Assembly (NCBI RefSeq): GCF_000297775.1
Contig: NZ_JH815514.1
Location: forward strand, 33,798-97,797
Direction: 5' to 3'
DNA from: Sutterella wadsworthensis 2_1_59BFAA
Lineage (GTDB): Bacteria > Pseudomonadota > Gammaproteobacteria > Burkholderiales > Burkholderiaceae_F
DNA: 64,000 nt
Part shown: positions 7,418 to 15,728 of the stretch, one piece after another
How the letters are laid out: each line of letters begins with the position of its first letter
Numbering within the stretch: the first letter of the stretch is position 1
Position numbers and translations under genes: made by a program
The notes under the pieces: model-generated
Database searches by the model: none
Seen by the model: the letters and a program-made list of their open reading frames with translations, nothing else
What the model was told of the DNA's origin: nothing

Positions 7418-10279
7418 CTAGCGCGTTTCGGACCGATCGAACGTATCGCCCTCTCTCAGAGGCGCATCGGTCTCAAACACCGTTCTCCAGAGCTTGAGCA
7501 CGGCCTCGCGTTCGGCCTCGATCATGTCCGCAGGAACGCGCACGGGCACACCTTCGCCCGCATTGAGCCTGATCTCGTGTTGCAGGGCGCGGTAGCGTCG
7601 ATACGCCCTCACGGCGGGCGCCGAAACGGCGGGATCCGTCAGGCCGAGGTCGGCCGCCTTTTCAAGAAGCAGGATGTTGCCGAAGTTGTTAACCAGCTCG
7701 GGATGCTCCGCGGAGTGCGTGAGCACGAGAAGCTGCACGATGAACTCCACGTCGACCATGCCGCCTCGGTCGTGCTTGATGTCGAAGAGCGCCGTGCGGT
7801 TGGGATGCCCGTCGAGCATCTTCCTGCGCATCTCGAGCACGCTCGCGCGGGCCTCGTCCTGCGTTCTCGGCATCATCAGGATCTCGCGCCTCTCGTCCTC
7901 GAAGCGCTTGCCCACGTCCGCATCGCCCGCCACGAAGCGGGCGCGCGTGAGAGCCTGATGCTCCCAGAACCAGGCGCCGTTGCCGTCGGCGTTCCTCTGA
8001 TAGCGGCTGAACATGTCAAAGGACGACACGATGAGGCCGCTGTCGCCGTTCGGACGCAGCCTCAGGTCCACGTCGAAGAGCTTGCCCGACGACGTCTGAA
8101 TCGTCAGCCAGCTCATCATGCGGCGCACGAGGCGGCTGTACGTGAGGTCGGCCTCCAGATCGGGATCGTCATAGATGAAGACCAGATCGAGGTCGCTGTC
8201 GTAGCCGAGTTCCTTGCCGCCCAGCTTGCCGTAGCCGATCACGGCGAACTTCGGACGGTCGCAGTGCTTCTTCGTCATGCTGACCCAGGCCAGATCGAGC
8301 ACCTCCTCGAGCACGGCGTCGGCCAACGCCGAGAGATGGTCCGCCAGGCGCTCGACCGTGAAGCGGCCGTCAAGGTCCGCGATCAGCAGCCTGAAAACGG
8401 CGGAGTGATGGGCGTCGCGAAGCGCGTTCATCTGGCGCTCCTGATCGCCATCGGCCTCGACGAGCGCACGATGCAGCCTGTCCGCCCACTCGCTCCAGTC
8501 GACGGGCGTGAAGTCGTCCATCTCGTGGATGCGTCCGTCGACGAGCTCGTCAAGGATGATCGGATGGCGCACGATGTAGTCGGCCGTCCAGCGGCTCGCC
8601 GCCAGCACGCGTCCGACGCGCTCGGCGGCCTTCGGATACTGCGAGAGGAGCGCCACGTAGGTCGAGCGGCCCGCGATCGCCTCAAGCAGCTTCAGATAGC
8701 GGGAGAACACCTCGACCGCCGGCACCACGCGCGGGCCGTCCTTGGGAAGCCACTCCGGACATCCTTCGGCCACGACGGGAATCAGGCTCTGAAGGCGCTT
8801 CCTCGCCTCGTCGGAGAGGCTTCGGCCCGCACGGGCCGAGGCAAGACGCATGATGCGCGAGACAAGCTCGTCGACGTCATCGCCGTAGCCCAGAGATCTG
8901 AGCTTTCCTGTGAGCGCCTCGCTCGCGCTCGACGTGCCCGTCTCCCAGCCCGTGGGCCAGTCGGCCGTGTCTGCGGCGGGCTCATGGACCTGAAAGACGC
9001 TGTCGAAGGCGGCGGCGACATACTCGCGCACGCCCTCAAGACGGCTCCAGAGTTCGTCGGCGGGCATGCCCAGGAGGCCCGCCACGGCCGTGAGTCCCTC
9101 GCCTTCCTTCGGGAGGCGCTGCGTCTGCTCGTCGTTGACATACTGAATGGCATGCTCGACGTTGCGCAGGAAGACGTAGTGCTCGGAAAGCCTCGCGGCC
9201 ATTTCGGCGGAAATGCCGCCGTCGCCCGAGAGCACCTCGAGCATCGCGAGCGTCTCGCGCCCGCGAAGAAGCGGATCACGTCCGCCGCGGATGACCTGAA
9301 GCGTCTGCGTGAGGAACTCGATCTCGCGGATGCCGCCGCGTCCGAGCTTGACGTTGATGCACGTGCCGCCGCGGGCGAGCTCGCGTCTGGCCGTCTCGGC
9401 GCGGATCATCTCGTGCAGGCGCGTGAGCGACGAAATAGCGTTGAAATCCAGATACTTTCTGAAGACGAACGGACGCACGAGGGACGAGACGTTCCGCTTC
9501 TGCTGCTCGAAGTCCTCAGGCGCCGAGAAGACGGGCTCGTTGATGATGCGGCCCTTGAGCCAGGCGAAGCGCTCCCAGTCGCGGCCCTGCGTGTAGAGAT
9601 ACTCCTCGAGCATGTCCGTCGAGCACACGATCGGACCCGACTCGCCGTTCGGACGCAGGCGCATGTCGACTCGGAAGACGAAGCCGGGCCCCTCGATGTC
9701 GTTCAGGGCGGGAATCACGCGCCTTGCCAGCCTTTCATAGAACTCCTGCACGGTGAGCGTGCGGCGGGCGTTCGGAAATTCGGGCGTCGCCCGCGTCTCG
9801 CCTTCCTCGTCGAAGAGGAAGATGAGGTCGATGTCGGAGGAGACGTTGAGCTCTCGGCCGCCGAGCTTGCCCATGCCCACGACCATCAGGTCCTGGGGAC
9901 GTCCAGACATGCCGTACGGCACGCCGCAACGCTCGGCCAGCTCTCTGGCGTTGACCTTCACCGTCGCCGTGACGGCCGTCTCGGCGAAGTCGCTCATGAG
10001 CCTCACGACTTCGAAGTAGTCGATGCGACCCGTCGCGTTTCTCCCGATGATGTTCACGATGAGGCGGCGCCTCATCTCCCTGAGCTTCATGCGCAGCGTC
10101 TGGCTGTCGGCCGCGGCCGCCGCCTCGGCCTCCATGGCCTCCCGCGGGAACGTCTCCTCGACGATCCTCTCAAAATGCGCGAGGCACGCCCGAGCGTCCT
10201 CTCCGGGATGCATGGCCGACAACGACCGTGCGACAAAGGGCGAGAAGCGGACGACGTCCTCAAGAGTCAGTGAGGGCAT
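7418..10279 (-). CDS. glnE: Bifunctional glutamine synthetase adenylyltransferase/deadenylase
   Basis: Controls glutamine synthetase by adding or removing AMP in response to the PII protein. The 953-residue protein has two nucleotidyltransferase modules: an N-terminal deadenylase with SSDIDLIFLFDEEG near residue 150 and a C-terminal adenylyltransferase with GYDSDLDLVFIYDD near residue 690. The regulatory region lies between them. Length matches E. coli GlnE (946). The ATG at 10279 is preferred because GGAG lies six bases upstream; an upstream ATG (10318) lacks a ribosome binding site. The stop is TAG. Confidence 0.96.
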   Translation of the reverse strand: MPSLTLEDVVRFSPFVARSLSAMHPGEDARACLAHFERIVEETFPREAMEAEAAAAADSQTLRMKLREMRRRLIVNIIGRNATGRIDYFEVVRLMSDFAETAVTATVKVNARELAERCGVPYGMSGRPQDLMVVGMGKLGGRELNVSSDIDLIFLFDEEGETRATPEFPNARRTLTVQEFYERLARRVIPALNDIEGPGFVFRVDMRLRPNGESGPIVCSTDMLEEYLYTQGRDWERFAWLKGRIINEPVFSAPEDFEQQKRNVSSLVRPFVFRKYLDFNAISSLTRLHEMIRAETARRELARGGTCINVKLGRGGIREIEFLTQTLQVIRGGRDPLLRGRETLAMLEVLSGDGGISAEMAARLSEHYVFLRNVEHAIQYVNDEQTQRLPKEGEGLTAVAGLLGMPADELWSRLEGVREYVAAAFDSVFQVHEPAADTADWPTGWETGTSSASEALTGKLRSLGYGDDVDELVSRIMRLASARAGRSLSDEARKRLQSLIPVVAEGCPEWLPKDGPRVVPAVEVFSRYLKLLEAIAGRSTYVALLSQYPKAAERVGRVLAASRWTADYIVRHPIILDELVDGRIHEMDDFTPVDWSEWADRLHRALVEADGDQERQMNALRDAHHSAVFRLLIADLDGRFTVERLADHLSALADAVLEEVLDLAWVSMTKKHCDRPKFAVIGYGKLGGKELGYDSDLDLVFIYDDPDLEADLTYSRLVRRMMSWLTIQTSSGKLFDVDLRLRPNGDSGLIVSSFDMFSRYQRNADGNGAWFWEHQALTRARFVAGDADVGKRFEDERREILMMPRTQDEARASVLEMRRKMLDGHPNRTALFDIKHDRGGMVDVEFIVQLLVLTHSAEHPELVNNFGNILLLEKAADLGLTDPAVSAPAVRAYRRYRALQHEIRLNAGEGVPVRVPADMIEAEREAVLKLWRTVFETDAPLREGDTFDRSETR

Positions 10280-10430
10280 GAAGGACTCCGAAAGCAGGAA
10301 AGTATCTATTGAATTCATGGGGCGACCCCGTCAGCCCATTCTAGCCAAATCGGCACGGTCTCAAGGAGAGTGTCGGGCGCCGCACCGCTGTTGGAGGTCC
10401 TTCGCCCTGCAGTTCAATGCCTTTGAAGCT

Positions 10431-10500
10431 CCCCTGTCTGAAGACAGAGGATTCACTTTGACCGTCAGACAGCTCTTTTAGGGGGCAAAGCCGCCTAAAC
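10431..10500. other. Two-hairpin segment resembling an IS605-type end
   Basis: Hairpin one (10431-10451) pairs CCCCTGTC with GACAGAGG across a short loop, allowing one mismatch. Hairpin two (10478-10500) pairs TTTAGG with CCTAAA around a GGC/GCC core. Short clustered palindromes of this kind occur at right ends of IS200/IS605-family units. No tnpA or tnpB is attached here, so this is at most a relic. Confidence 0.35.
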
Positions 10501-10539
10501 GTCACCGTCCGTACAAAGTGTGCGCGGCAGACCTCTTAA

Positions 10540-10722
10540 TTAGATGGTCAGCTCCCAAGGGGCATCGAACACCGGAGACCATCCATGCAGAACTTGACAA
10601 ACGGGCAAAAAAAGAAGCACTCTCTCTTTTCTCTCGCTAGCGGGCTCGGGGCCCATGCGAGTACACCGGCATCAAAGTGCCATTGAGTCCTGATACTCAT
10701 ACGACAAGAGGAGTGCTTCGAC
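10540..10722 (+). other. Upstream non-coding flank of the IS110 transposase (possible bridge-RNA region)
   Basis: About 180 non-coding bases upstream of the transposase, where IS110-branch elements encode the bridge RNA. It contains a run of seven A, a GC-rich inverted segment around 10639-10655 and a ribosome binding site just before the gene. No bridge-RNA loop can be assigned by eye. The alternative location is the downstream flank from 11788. Confidence 0.3.
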
Positions 10723-11787
10723 ATGAATACTACACAAAATTCGACTAAAAGCAAAATCGTGAAAGTCATCGGCGTTGACCTCGCGAAAGATCACTGCGAT
10801 GTCATCGGCTACGATGAGAACGGAAAAATTTGCTTAAGGCTGGATGGATGCTCCTATGCAAAGCTTCGGGAGATTCTGTCCAATCTGCCTCAGGCTGTTG
10901 TCCTGATGGAGGCATGCAAGGGCAGCATGTTCCATGCTCGGAGTATCGCTGATCTCGGTCATGAGGTGCGCCTTGTTAAAGGGGCCGACGTAAAGGCACT
11001 TCGCAATATCAATCATAAGAATGACCTGCGTGACGCCGCCTATATCGCCAAGCTTTACTTCGTACCAGGTACCACGTACGTCTACATTAAAAGTCAACAG
11101 CAGCAGTCCCTGCAGTTTCTGCAGAACGAGTATAAGAGCCTTCAGGAGTTGCGCATTCAAGCAGGCAATCAGATCCACGCGGGACTCGAAGAGTTCGGAT
11201 GTCCCGTCCGAAAATCTTCGAAGTTCATTAAGACCCGCATGGTGGCACATCTTGAAAAGCATGCCGAGCTTATTCCTGAGGACGTGATGGCTTCGTTTAA
11301 GCGCAGGCGTGAGATTTGGCTCAATCTTCTTCAGCAAGAGGAGGAAGCCAAGAGGCGGCTGGAACAGGTGGCTGCAACGGATGCCAATGCAAAGCGCATC
11401 ATGACGGTTCCCTGCGTTGGACCTCAGACGGCAGTAGGACTGCTGGTTCATATTGGCGTCGACATCGGGCGCTTCAAGAACAGCAGGCAGTTCGCGGCCT
11501 CCCTCGGGCTTGTACCAAAGCAGAACAGCACCGGCGGCAACAACACGCTCAACCACATCACCAAATGTGGGCCCAAGAGGCTTCGCTCCAATCTCGTGCA
11601 GTGCGCCCAACTCGTCCTCATGCACACGGAAAAGTGGAAAGGGAATTTCGGTGACTGGGTGCGAAAAATGCGAGACAGCGGAAAGAAACATGGCGTCATT
11701 GTCTGCGCCATCGCAGCCAAGTTAGCTCGAATCATTTATCGTCTGATGAAAGACAAGGTCGATTACACATCTGTACTAAGCTGTTAA
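10723..11787 (+). CDS. IS110-family transposase (bridge-RNA-guided DEDD recombinase)
   Basis: A 354-residue recombinase. The N-terminal RuvC-like DEDD domain begins with VIGVDLAKD (Asp19) and continues with VLMEACKGS and KNDLRDAA. A central coiled region follows. The C-terminal transposase_20 domain has TVPCVGPQTAVGLL and GLVPKQNSTGGNN, where the catalytic Ser lies. All motif positions look intact and length is normal. A good ribosome binding site, AAGAGGAG, precedes the ATG. The family lacks classical inverted repeats and uses a small RNA from the element's non-coding end. NSTGG resembles the IS1111 branch, in which that RNA lies downstream of the gene. The exact element ends are not resolved. 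Confidence 0.93.
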   Translation: MNTTQNSTKSKIVKVIGVDLAKDHCDVIGYDENGKICLRLDGCSYAKLREILSNLPQAVVLMEACKGSMFHARSIADLGHEVRLVKGADVKALRNINHKNDLRDAAYIAKLYFVPGTTYVYIKSQQQQSLQFLQNEYKSLQELRIQAGNQIHAGLEEFGCPVRKSSKFIKTRMVAHLEKHAELIPEDVMASFKRRREIWLNLLQQEEEAKRRLEQVAATDANAKRIMTVPCVGPQTAVGLLVHIGVDIGRFKNSRQFAASLGLVPKQNSTGGNNTLNHITKCGPKRLRSNLVQCAQLVLMHTEKWKGNFGDWVRKMRDSGKKHGVIVCAIAAKLARIIYRLMKDKVDYTSVLSC

Positions 11788-12278
11788 AGGTGCATATCGC
11801 ACAGAGCGATCATCGGCCAATTCCCGCCAAGGACTACGAAGGCAACTACTAGTGACGAATCGTGCTCAACGCAATAGAGTGATGCTGTGAACGGTAATGT
11901 GATATCGCGTAGTTAGCGTTAATCACACCCTCTTAATAAAGCACCTCTATTGCCCCGAATCTCACTATGTCGGCGGAGGTTTAGGAATGAATACCTCCTG
12001 ACCGCGGATGTATTTCAGTGAAGCCCTTTCTTCAACTTCGAATGAGTTGCAGCAGGTTTCTTCTGGTAGAAGTCTGAATGAGTTACAGGCGCGCAGTGCG
12101 CGCTCAAAAAGGAAGGAAATAGAGTCTGCTGAAAGCTTGTTGTGCGCAAGTCGACGAGGCCTTTCGAGCGACTTACCGGGCGCTGCGCTCACGAAGAGAA
12201 TGGGGAACCAAACCCGGGCAGGCAGCTGCTTGTCATATGAAAGCCTTCTCGATTCCGTAATCTGACTTTACAAATTTA
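11788..12278. other. Non-coding stretch between IS110 transposase and tnpB-unit end
   Basis: Nearly 490 bases, more AT-rich than the housekeeping DNA. The first 100-150 bases presumably belong to the IS110 element. Short open frames exist on both strands (for example 11965-12192 minus), but none resembles a family I know or has a convincing ribosome binding site. No repeat or RNA gene was identified. Confidence 0.4.
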
Positions 12279-12366
12279 GTGGTGTGGCTTCGCCACGTAT
12301 TGGATGGAGGACGCGCATGGGCGCGCCCTCCAGGGGGAGTTGTACCCCAAAAAATGCCCCGAACAC
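12279..12366 (-). mobile_element. Probable right end / omegaRNA 3' part of an IS605-type tnpB unit
   Basis: Three consecutive hairpins on the minus strand: GGGGTACAACTCCCC, then GGAGG-CGCGC arms pairing with GCGCG-CCTCC, then GTGGCGAAGCCAC. Dense palindromes ending in a short GNRA-like loop fit the structured right end that overlaps the omegaRNA of tnpB units. It lies directly beyond the inferred IS1634 left boundary and on the same strand as the tnpB relic, as expected if the two were once contiguous. Confidence 0.45.
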
Positions 12367-12400
12367 TTGCAACCTAAAAGTCGTCTAATGCGGCCACGAT

Positions 12401-14116
12401 TCAACTGACACCAAGCAGCTTGAGGAATAGCTGATCGCGTTTGGTTGTTTCCGTGGCCCATTTGGAAGCACTGTCGTTACCTGTCGTAGCAACGTAGTCG
12501 ACGCAACGGAACCAATCAAGAATTTGAATCAGTGAGTGCTGATCGAGCCAAGCAAGCAGCTTTTCTTCGAGATTCAACTCTTCCTTCGTTTTCTTTTCAG
12601 TGCTCTTTTGGGCAAGCCCCTTTTTCACATCCTGAATTCTCTTCGTCAGGAAGCAGTGATAGCCCAGCCCGACGAATTGTGCGAATTGTCTGCCGTAAAG
12701 GTTTTCCGGATACCACGTTCTGGGCTTGCGTCCGTCGAAGCTGTCCTTGTAGGTCGCGAACAACTCTTCAATCTTTTCGCGGGAGCGGTATGCTTTCAGA
12801 GCTTCAAAGGGATCGCAAATTTCGTTGCTCACGAGGACAAAGTACCCCCAGTATCGCTTGGCTTCTTCGATCTTTTCATTCTTGAAGGAAACCTTGACGC
12901 CTTTGCTTGTGCGCTTCACGATGAGGAAGTTGTCGATCAGCTTCTGGGCGGCAGGTCGGAATTCTTCAACACCATCTTCCAAATCTTTCTTGATTGAAAA
13001 AAGGCTCTCCTTGAGACGTCTTTCTTGAATCGGAGCTGCTTCCGGCTTGTAACAAACATGAACATACAATCGCCGGGTGAATGTTTCAGTCTGTCCTGCT
13101 TCGTAGTTGCCGCGCGTGCGCTGACGAACGATGCTGAAATCGTGCTGGCGACGACGCATGACGGCATTGACACCGACATCAAACGGACAGGAATTTTCGA
13201 AAGCGCCAATCTCTTCGCGAACAGCATCAATTTCTTCACGAACCCATTTGTCGGTGCTGTTGGCGAGCATCAGGAACTTCACGTGCTCCCGCGCGAGGTA
13301 CGTCATGTTGGCCTGACAGTAAAAGCCGTTGTCAGCCACGATAACCGGTGCAGAGAGACCCAGCACCTCAAGCTGCCGTAGAGAATTTGCCAGCGAGATC
13401 TTGTCCGGAATGTTTCCCGGCTGCTTGCTGAAAGCTACCGGTTCTCGATTCTCAACTGAATACAGGACCAGAAGCTTGATCGTATCCAGTCCGTCGCCAT
13501 CCTTGTTGAATCCCTGACGCGCTTCGATTTGATTCTTCGAATATGTAGAAAAGGTCGTTGTGTCCAGAGCCAAATTCAAGCCCGACGAGGAAACTCTTTG
13601 AGCACGGCTTCGAAAATAGGCTTGCACGCCTGACTCATTACGTCCGACAGACGCAAAAAGCTTGCCGTACACATCCTGCGTGATGGGGTACTCGTAAGGC
13701 AACGGATTCATCATCTGCCACGTCTCCATGCGAGGCAGCGTATCACCATCAGTGGCAACCCAATATCGGGCGATTGAACTCAATTTCTGAGCCTCCCCAA
13801 TCTCGAAGCATGTCTTCAGATCCTCATCGATGCCCGATTCCTTTCCGGCCCATTCGAGAATTGTCTGCAGTCCGACATGCGTGCGCACAGCTTCAACCGG
13901 AGGCTCTACAACCTCAGAACGCGATTTTTTGGGGCGAGTCGGGATCATTTCCGTCGTTCCGGCCAGGATTTTTCCAAGAAGTCGGGTAGAGATCGTCTTG
14001 GTTTTCTGCGTCTTGGCGTCATATCCGGTGACGCGTTCATACACGTAAACATCGCCATTCGGGCGGGTGTCACGACGAATTCCAACATGCTTTTTTCCAG
14101 TGAGAGGACGTCCCAT
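12401..14116 (-). CDS. IS1634-family (IS4 superfamily) DDE transposase
   Basis: The 571-residue protein shows LALDTTTFSTYS (first Asp), VIVADNGFYC (second Asp) and YRSREKIEELFATYK. The last fits the Y-(2)-R-(3)-E-(6)-K signature exactly. The frame is uninterrupted, so it may be active. ATG at 14116 is chosen because GGAG lies six bases upstream; a TTG at 14128 would need another site. The ribosome binding site is one arm of a hairpin that forms only on read-through transcripts. Confidence 0.9.
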   Translation of the reverse strand: MGRPLTGKKHVGIRRDTRPNGDVYVYERVTGYDAKTQKTKTISTRLLGKILAGTTEMIPTRPKKSRSEVVEPPVEAVRTHVGLQTILEWAGKESGIDEDLKTCFEIGEAQKLSSIARYWVATDGDTLPRMETWQMMNPLPYEYPITQDVYGKLFASVGRNESGVQAYFRSRAQRVSSSGLNLALDTTTFSTYSKNQIEARQGFNKDGDGLDTIKLLVLYSVENREPVAFSKQPGNIPDKISLANSLRQLEVLGLSAPVIVADNGFYCQANMTYLAREHVKFLMLANSTDKWVREEIDAVREEIGAFENSCPFDVGVNAVMRRRQHDFSIVRQRTRGNYEAGQTETFTRRLYVHVCYKPEAAPIQERRLKESLFSIKKDLEDGVEEFRPAAQKLIDNFLIVKRTSKGVKVSFKNEKIEEAKRYWGYFVLVSNEICDPFEALKAYRSREKIEELFATYKDSFDGRKPRTWYPENLYGRQFAQFVGLGYHCFLTKRIQDVKKGLAQKSTEKKTKEELNLEEKLLAWLDQHSLIQILDWFRCVDYVATTGNDSASKWATETTKRDQLFLKLLGVS

Positions 14117-14122
14117 AATCTG

Positions 14123-14170
14123 CTCCAATGGTGTACCTGTATTATATTATAGGTGCACTATTGGAGTCAA
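14123..14170 (-). promoter_or_regulatory. Transposase promoter overlapped by an RBS-sequestering palindrome
   Basis: On the minus strand TTGACT (14165-14170) and TATAAT (14141-14146) are 18 bases apart. A 16-base inverted repeat with two mismatches (arms 14123-14138 and 14151-14166, loop 12) overlaps them. The downstream arm ends in the GGAG ribosome binding site. A transcript from this promoter should start near 14134 and lack the upstream arm, leaving GGAG free. Transcripts entering from outside would carry both arms and hide it. Confidence 0.75.
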
Positions 14171-14171
14171 T

Positions 14172-14200
14172 AAAAAGTCCGTGTGTTTCACGGACTTTTA
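14172..14200 (-). terminator. Terminator upstream of the transposase promoter
   Basis: AAAAGTCCGTG and CACGGACTTTT form a perfect 11-base stem with a five-base loop, followed by a T-run on the minus strand. It also has T on the plus strand. It lies between the inferred IS end and the transposase promoter, so it should block transcription arriving from the tnpB side. Confidence 0.8.
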
Positions 14201-14262
14201 GTTTAAAAGACCTACTCCCAACAGGGTTTCGTGGGGTCTTTCGACGACTTTTAGGCTTGCAA

Positions 14263-15627
14263 ACGGGGAGCTGACCATGTATTCCCGTTCCGCCTTGCTC
14301 CCGCAATTCGGCTTCGTGAGCCTCGAAGCGTCTTTCGATACTTCAGGGTCGCTACAAGGTTCATGACGACACAGACCGCTGCCGCTCAACAGTGCTTCCG
14401 CAGTCGTCCACTTCTCCAGGAGAAGGGCTCGGTCGTGTCCTTTTTCAGTGGCATGGCACGCCAGAAACGCACTCATGGCGTCTCGCTGCACGAGCGTGCC
14501 GGTGTTTCCCCAGCGGGGCCATCTTTCCTTCAACGGCTTCTTGCGGTACGCATCCGTTTGCGGATCGTACTGCGACATCTTCAGCTTATAGGCATTGTGT
14601 TCGATCACCTCGCAGCCGGCGCTTTCAGCCTTGCGTTTGAGATGCTCCACAAACTCACCCATTCCCCTCCGGTTTGTCGACCGTCCGAAGCAGCGTTGAA
14701 AAGATCGGTAATTGTTTTTCTCAATTTTGATCGTGCCGCCGTCCTGCGTCCGCGATTGCTTGTGTTCCAAGTCGACGAACCCTTTTTCACGGTTCCGTCG
14801 GGATTGTTCGCTCGTCTTGAACGGTCGATCCTTCGCTGCAGAAGACGGATCTTCGGCTCCTTCAGATCCACGTGAGGTGCAACCTCGACTATGGCCGCAT
14901 GACGCTCATGAAAATAAGCAATCCGGCTTGAACCCGGGTCGATGCCGACGACCTCGCATTTGGACGCATAGACCTTGCGAACGGGCGGCAGGCCTTCAAC
15001 CACGAGCTGCACGAACCAGCGCCTGACGCCCTTGAGCGTCCTGCGCACGATTCGGCAGTATTTCACGCGCCGGTCGGAGGCGAGCGCCTCCTTCATGTAG
15101 CCGGTGTCGGGCTTCATGTACGTCATCACGTGCTTGCGCCAGACAATGGCTCCACGCTCGGGCTTGTACATGATTTCCTGATTGTTCGTGCCTTCGATGG
15201 AATTGAGTCCACGCCTGAAGGATTTGAAGCGAGGTCTGCCGGCTTTCCGGAACATGTGACGCTGTAGAGCCCTCCGGACCGCTTTGCCAATACTTTGCGC
15301 TTCATGAGCGCCAATGTCTTTTCGACCGCTCGCCTTGCGATGATTATTCGCAATGATCGTAAGGCCGAACTCGGTTAGTCCAAAGGCTTAGTGAACAGCA
15401 CTGAACGCTTTCGTGCGTGCTTTCCCCTTGGGCATGTCCCGTGCCACCCGCCACTCCTGCGTTTCACGCATGCGCTGCAGACACCCGAGAGCTGTCCCGA
15501 GCGTCGCATTGTAGATGCGTACGTCCTAACTCAAACGCCTTTTCGAGAAAACGATTCTGCTGATCGTTCACACGAAGCGGAAGTTCGACAATGTAGGAAG
15601 GGGTGGTAGTATAAATAGGACAATGTT
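14263..15627 (-). pseudogene. tnpB: Decayed RNA-guided nuclease tnpB (IS605/IS1341 type)
   Basis: Minus-strand remnants in several frames together span a TnpB. The N-terminus reads SYIVELPLRVNDQQNRFLEK without a clear start codon. A frameshift near 15535 leads to IYNATLGTALGCLQRM, an in-frame TAA follows SAVH at about 15388-15390, then MFRKAGRPRFKSFRRG and the RuvC-like GIDPGSSRIAYFHERH. Another frameshift near 14720-14770 precedes MGEFVEHLKRKAESAGCEV and GTLVQRDAMSAFL. The C-terminal tail is cut at the inferred IS1634 boundary. With at least two frameshifts and a stop, it cannot make a working protein. No tnpA is present. Confidence 0.85.
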
Positions 15628-15728
15628 ACTTCACGTTCGAAAACTTTGTGCGCCTTACCTCCCATTGAAATGAGAGGCTTGCGGCGCACGGGTTCTGTCA
15701 AAAGATCTCAGACTCTGCACCGCCGCCG

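Larger units (their letters stand above)
10280..10722. other. glnE to IS110 spacer, 443 bases
   Basis: The first part should hold the glnE promoter on the minus strand. From about 10431 onward the sequence looks like insertion-sequence end material rather than host spacer: two hairpins at 10431-10500, a 13-base match to the tnpB remnant at 10544-10556, and then the non-coding end of the IS110 element running to the transposase start. No gene is recognised. Confidence 0.5.
12367..14262 (-). mobile_element. IS1634-family insertion sequence (boundaries inferred)
   Basis: Inverted copies of TTGCAA(G)CCTAAAAGTCGTC are found at 12367-12385 and, inverted, at 14243-14262. They are identical except for one extra G. 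They bracket the IS1634-type transposase, with the left copy 15 bases beyond its stop, and give an element of 1,896 bp, a normal size for the family. A clear target duplication could not be read: flanks share only GT on the minus strand. The element lies inside the tnpB unit. Confidence 0.55.

Noticed and set aside
6437-10273. A 1,278-codon open frame on the plus strand opposite yheT and glnE
   Set aside because: It is the antisense shadow of GC-rich coding sequence, with Arg/His/Ala-rich composition, no known domain and no ribosome binding site. Similar long shadows oppose dnaK, yhdP, fadD and malic enzyme.
11965-12192. Small gene on the minus strand, 75 codons
   Set aside because: No ribosome binding site, no family resemblance, and it lies in insertion-sequence debris.
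14198-14262. C-terminal residues of tnpB beyond 14263
   Set aside because: This segment lies inside the inferred IS1634 element, so the apparent tail is probably accidental read-through of the frame.
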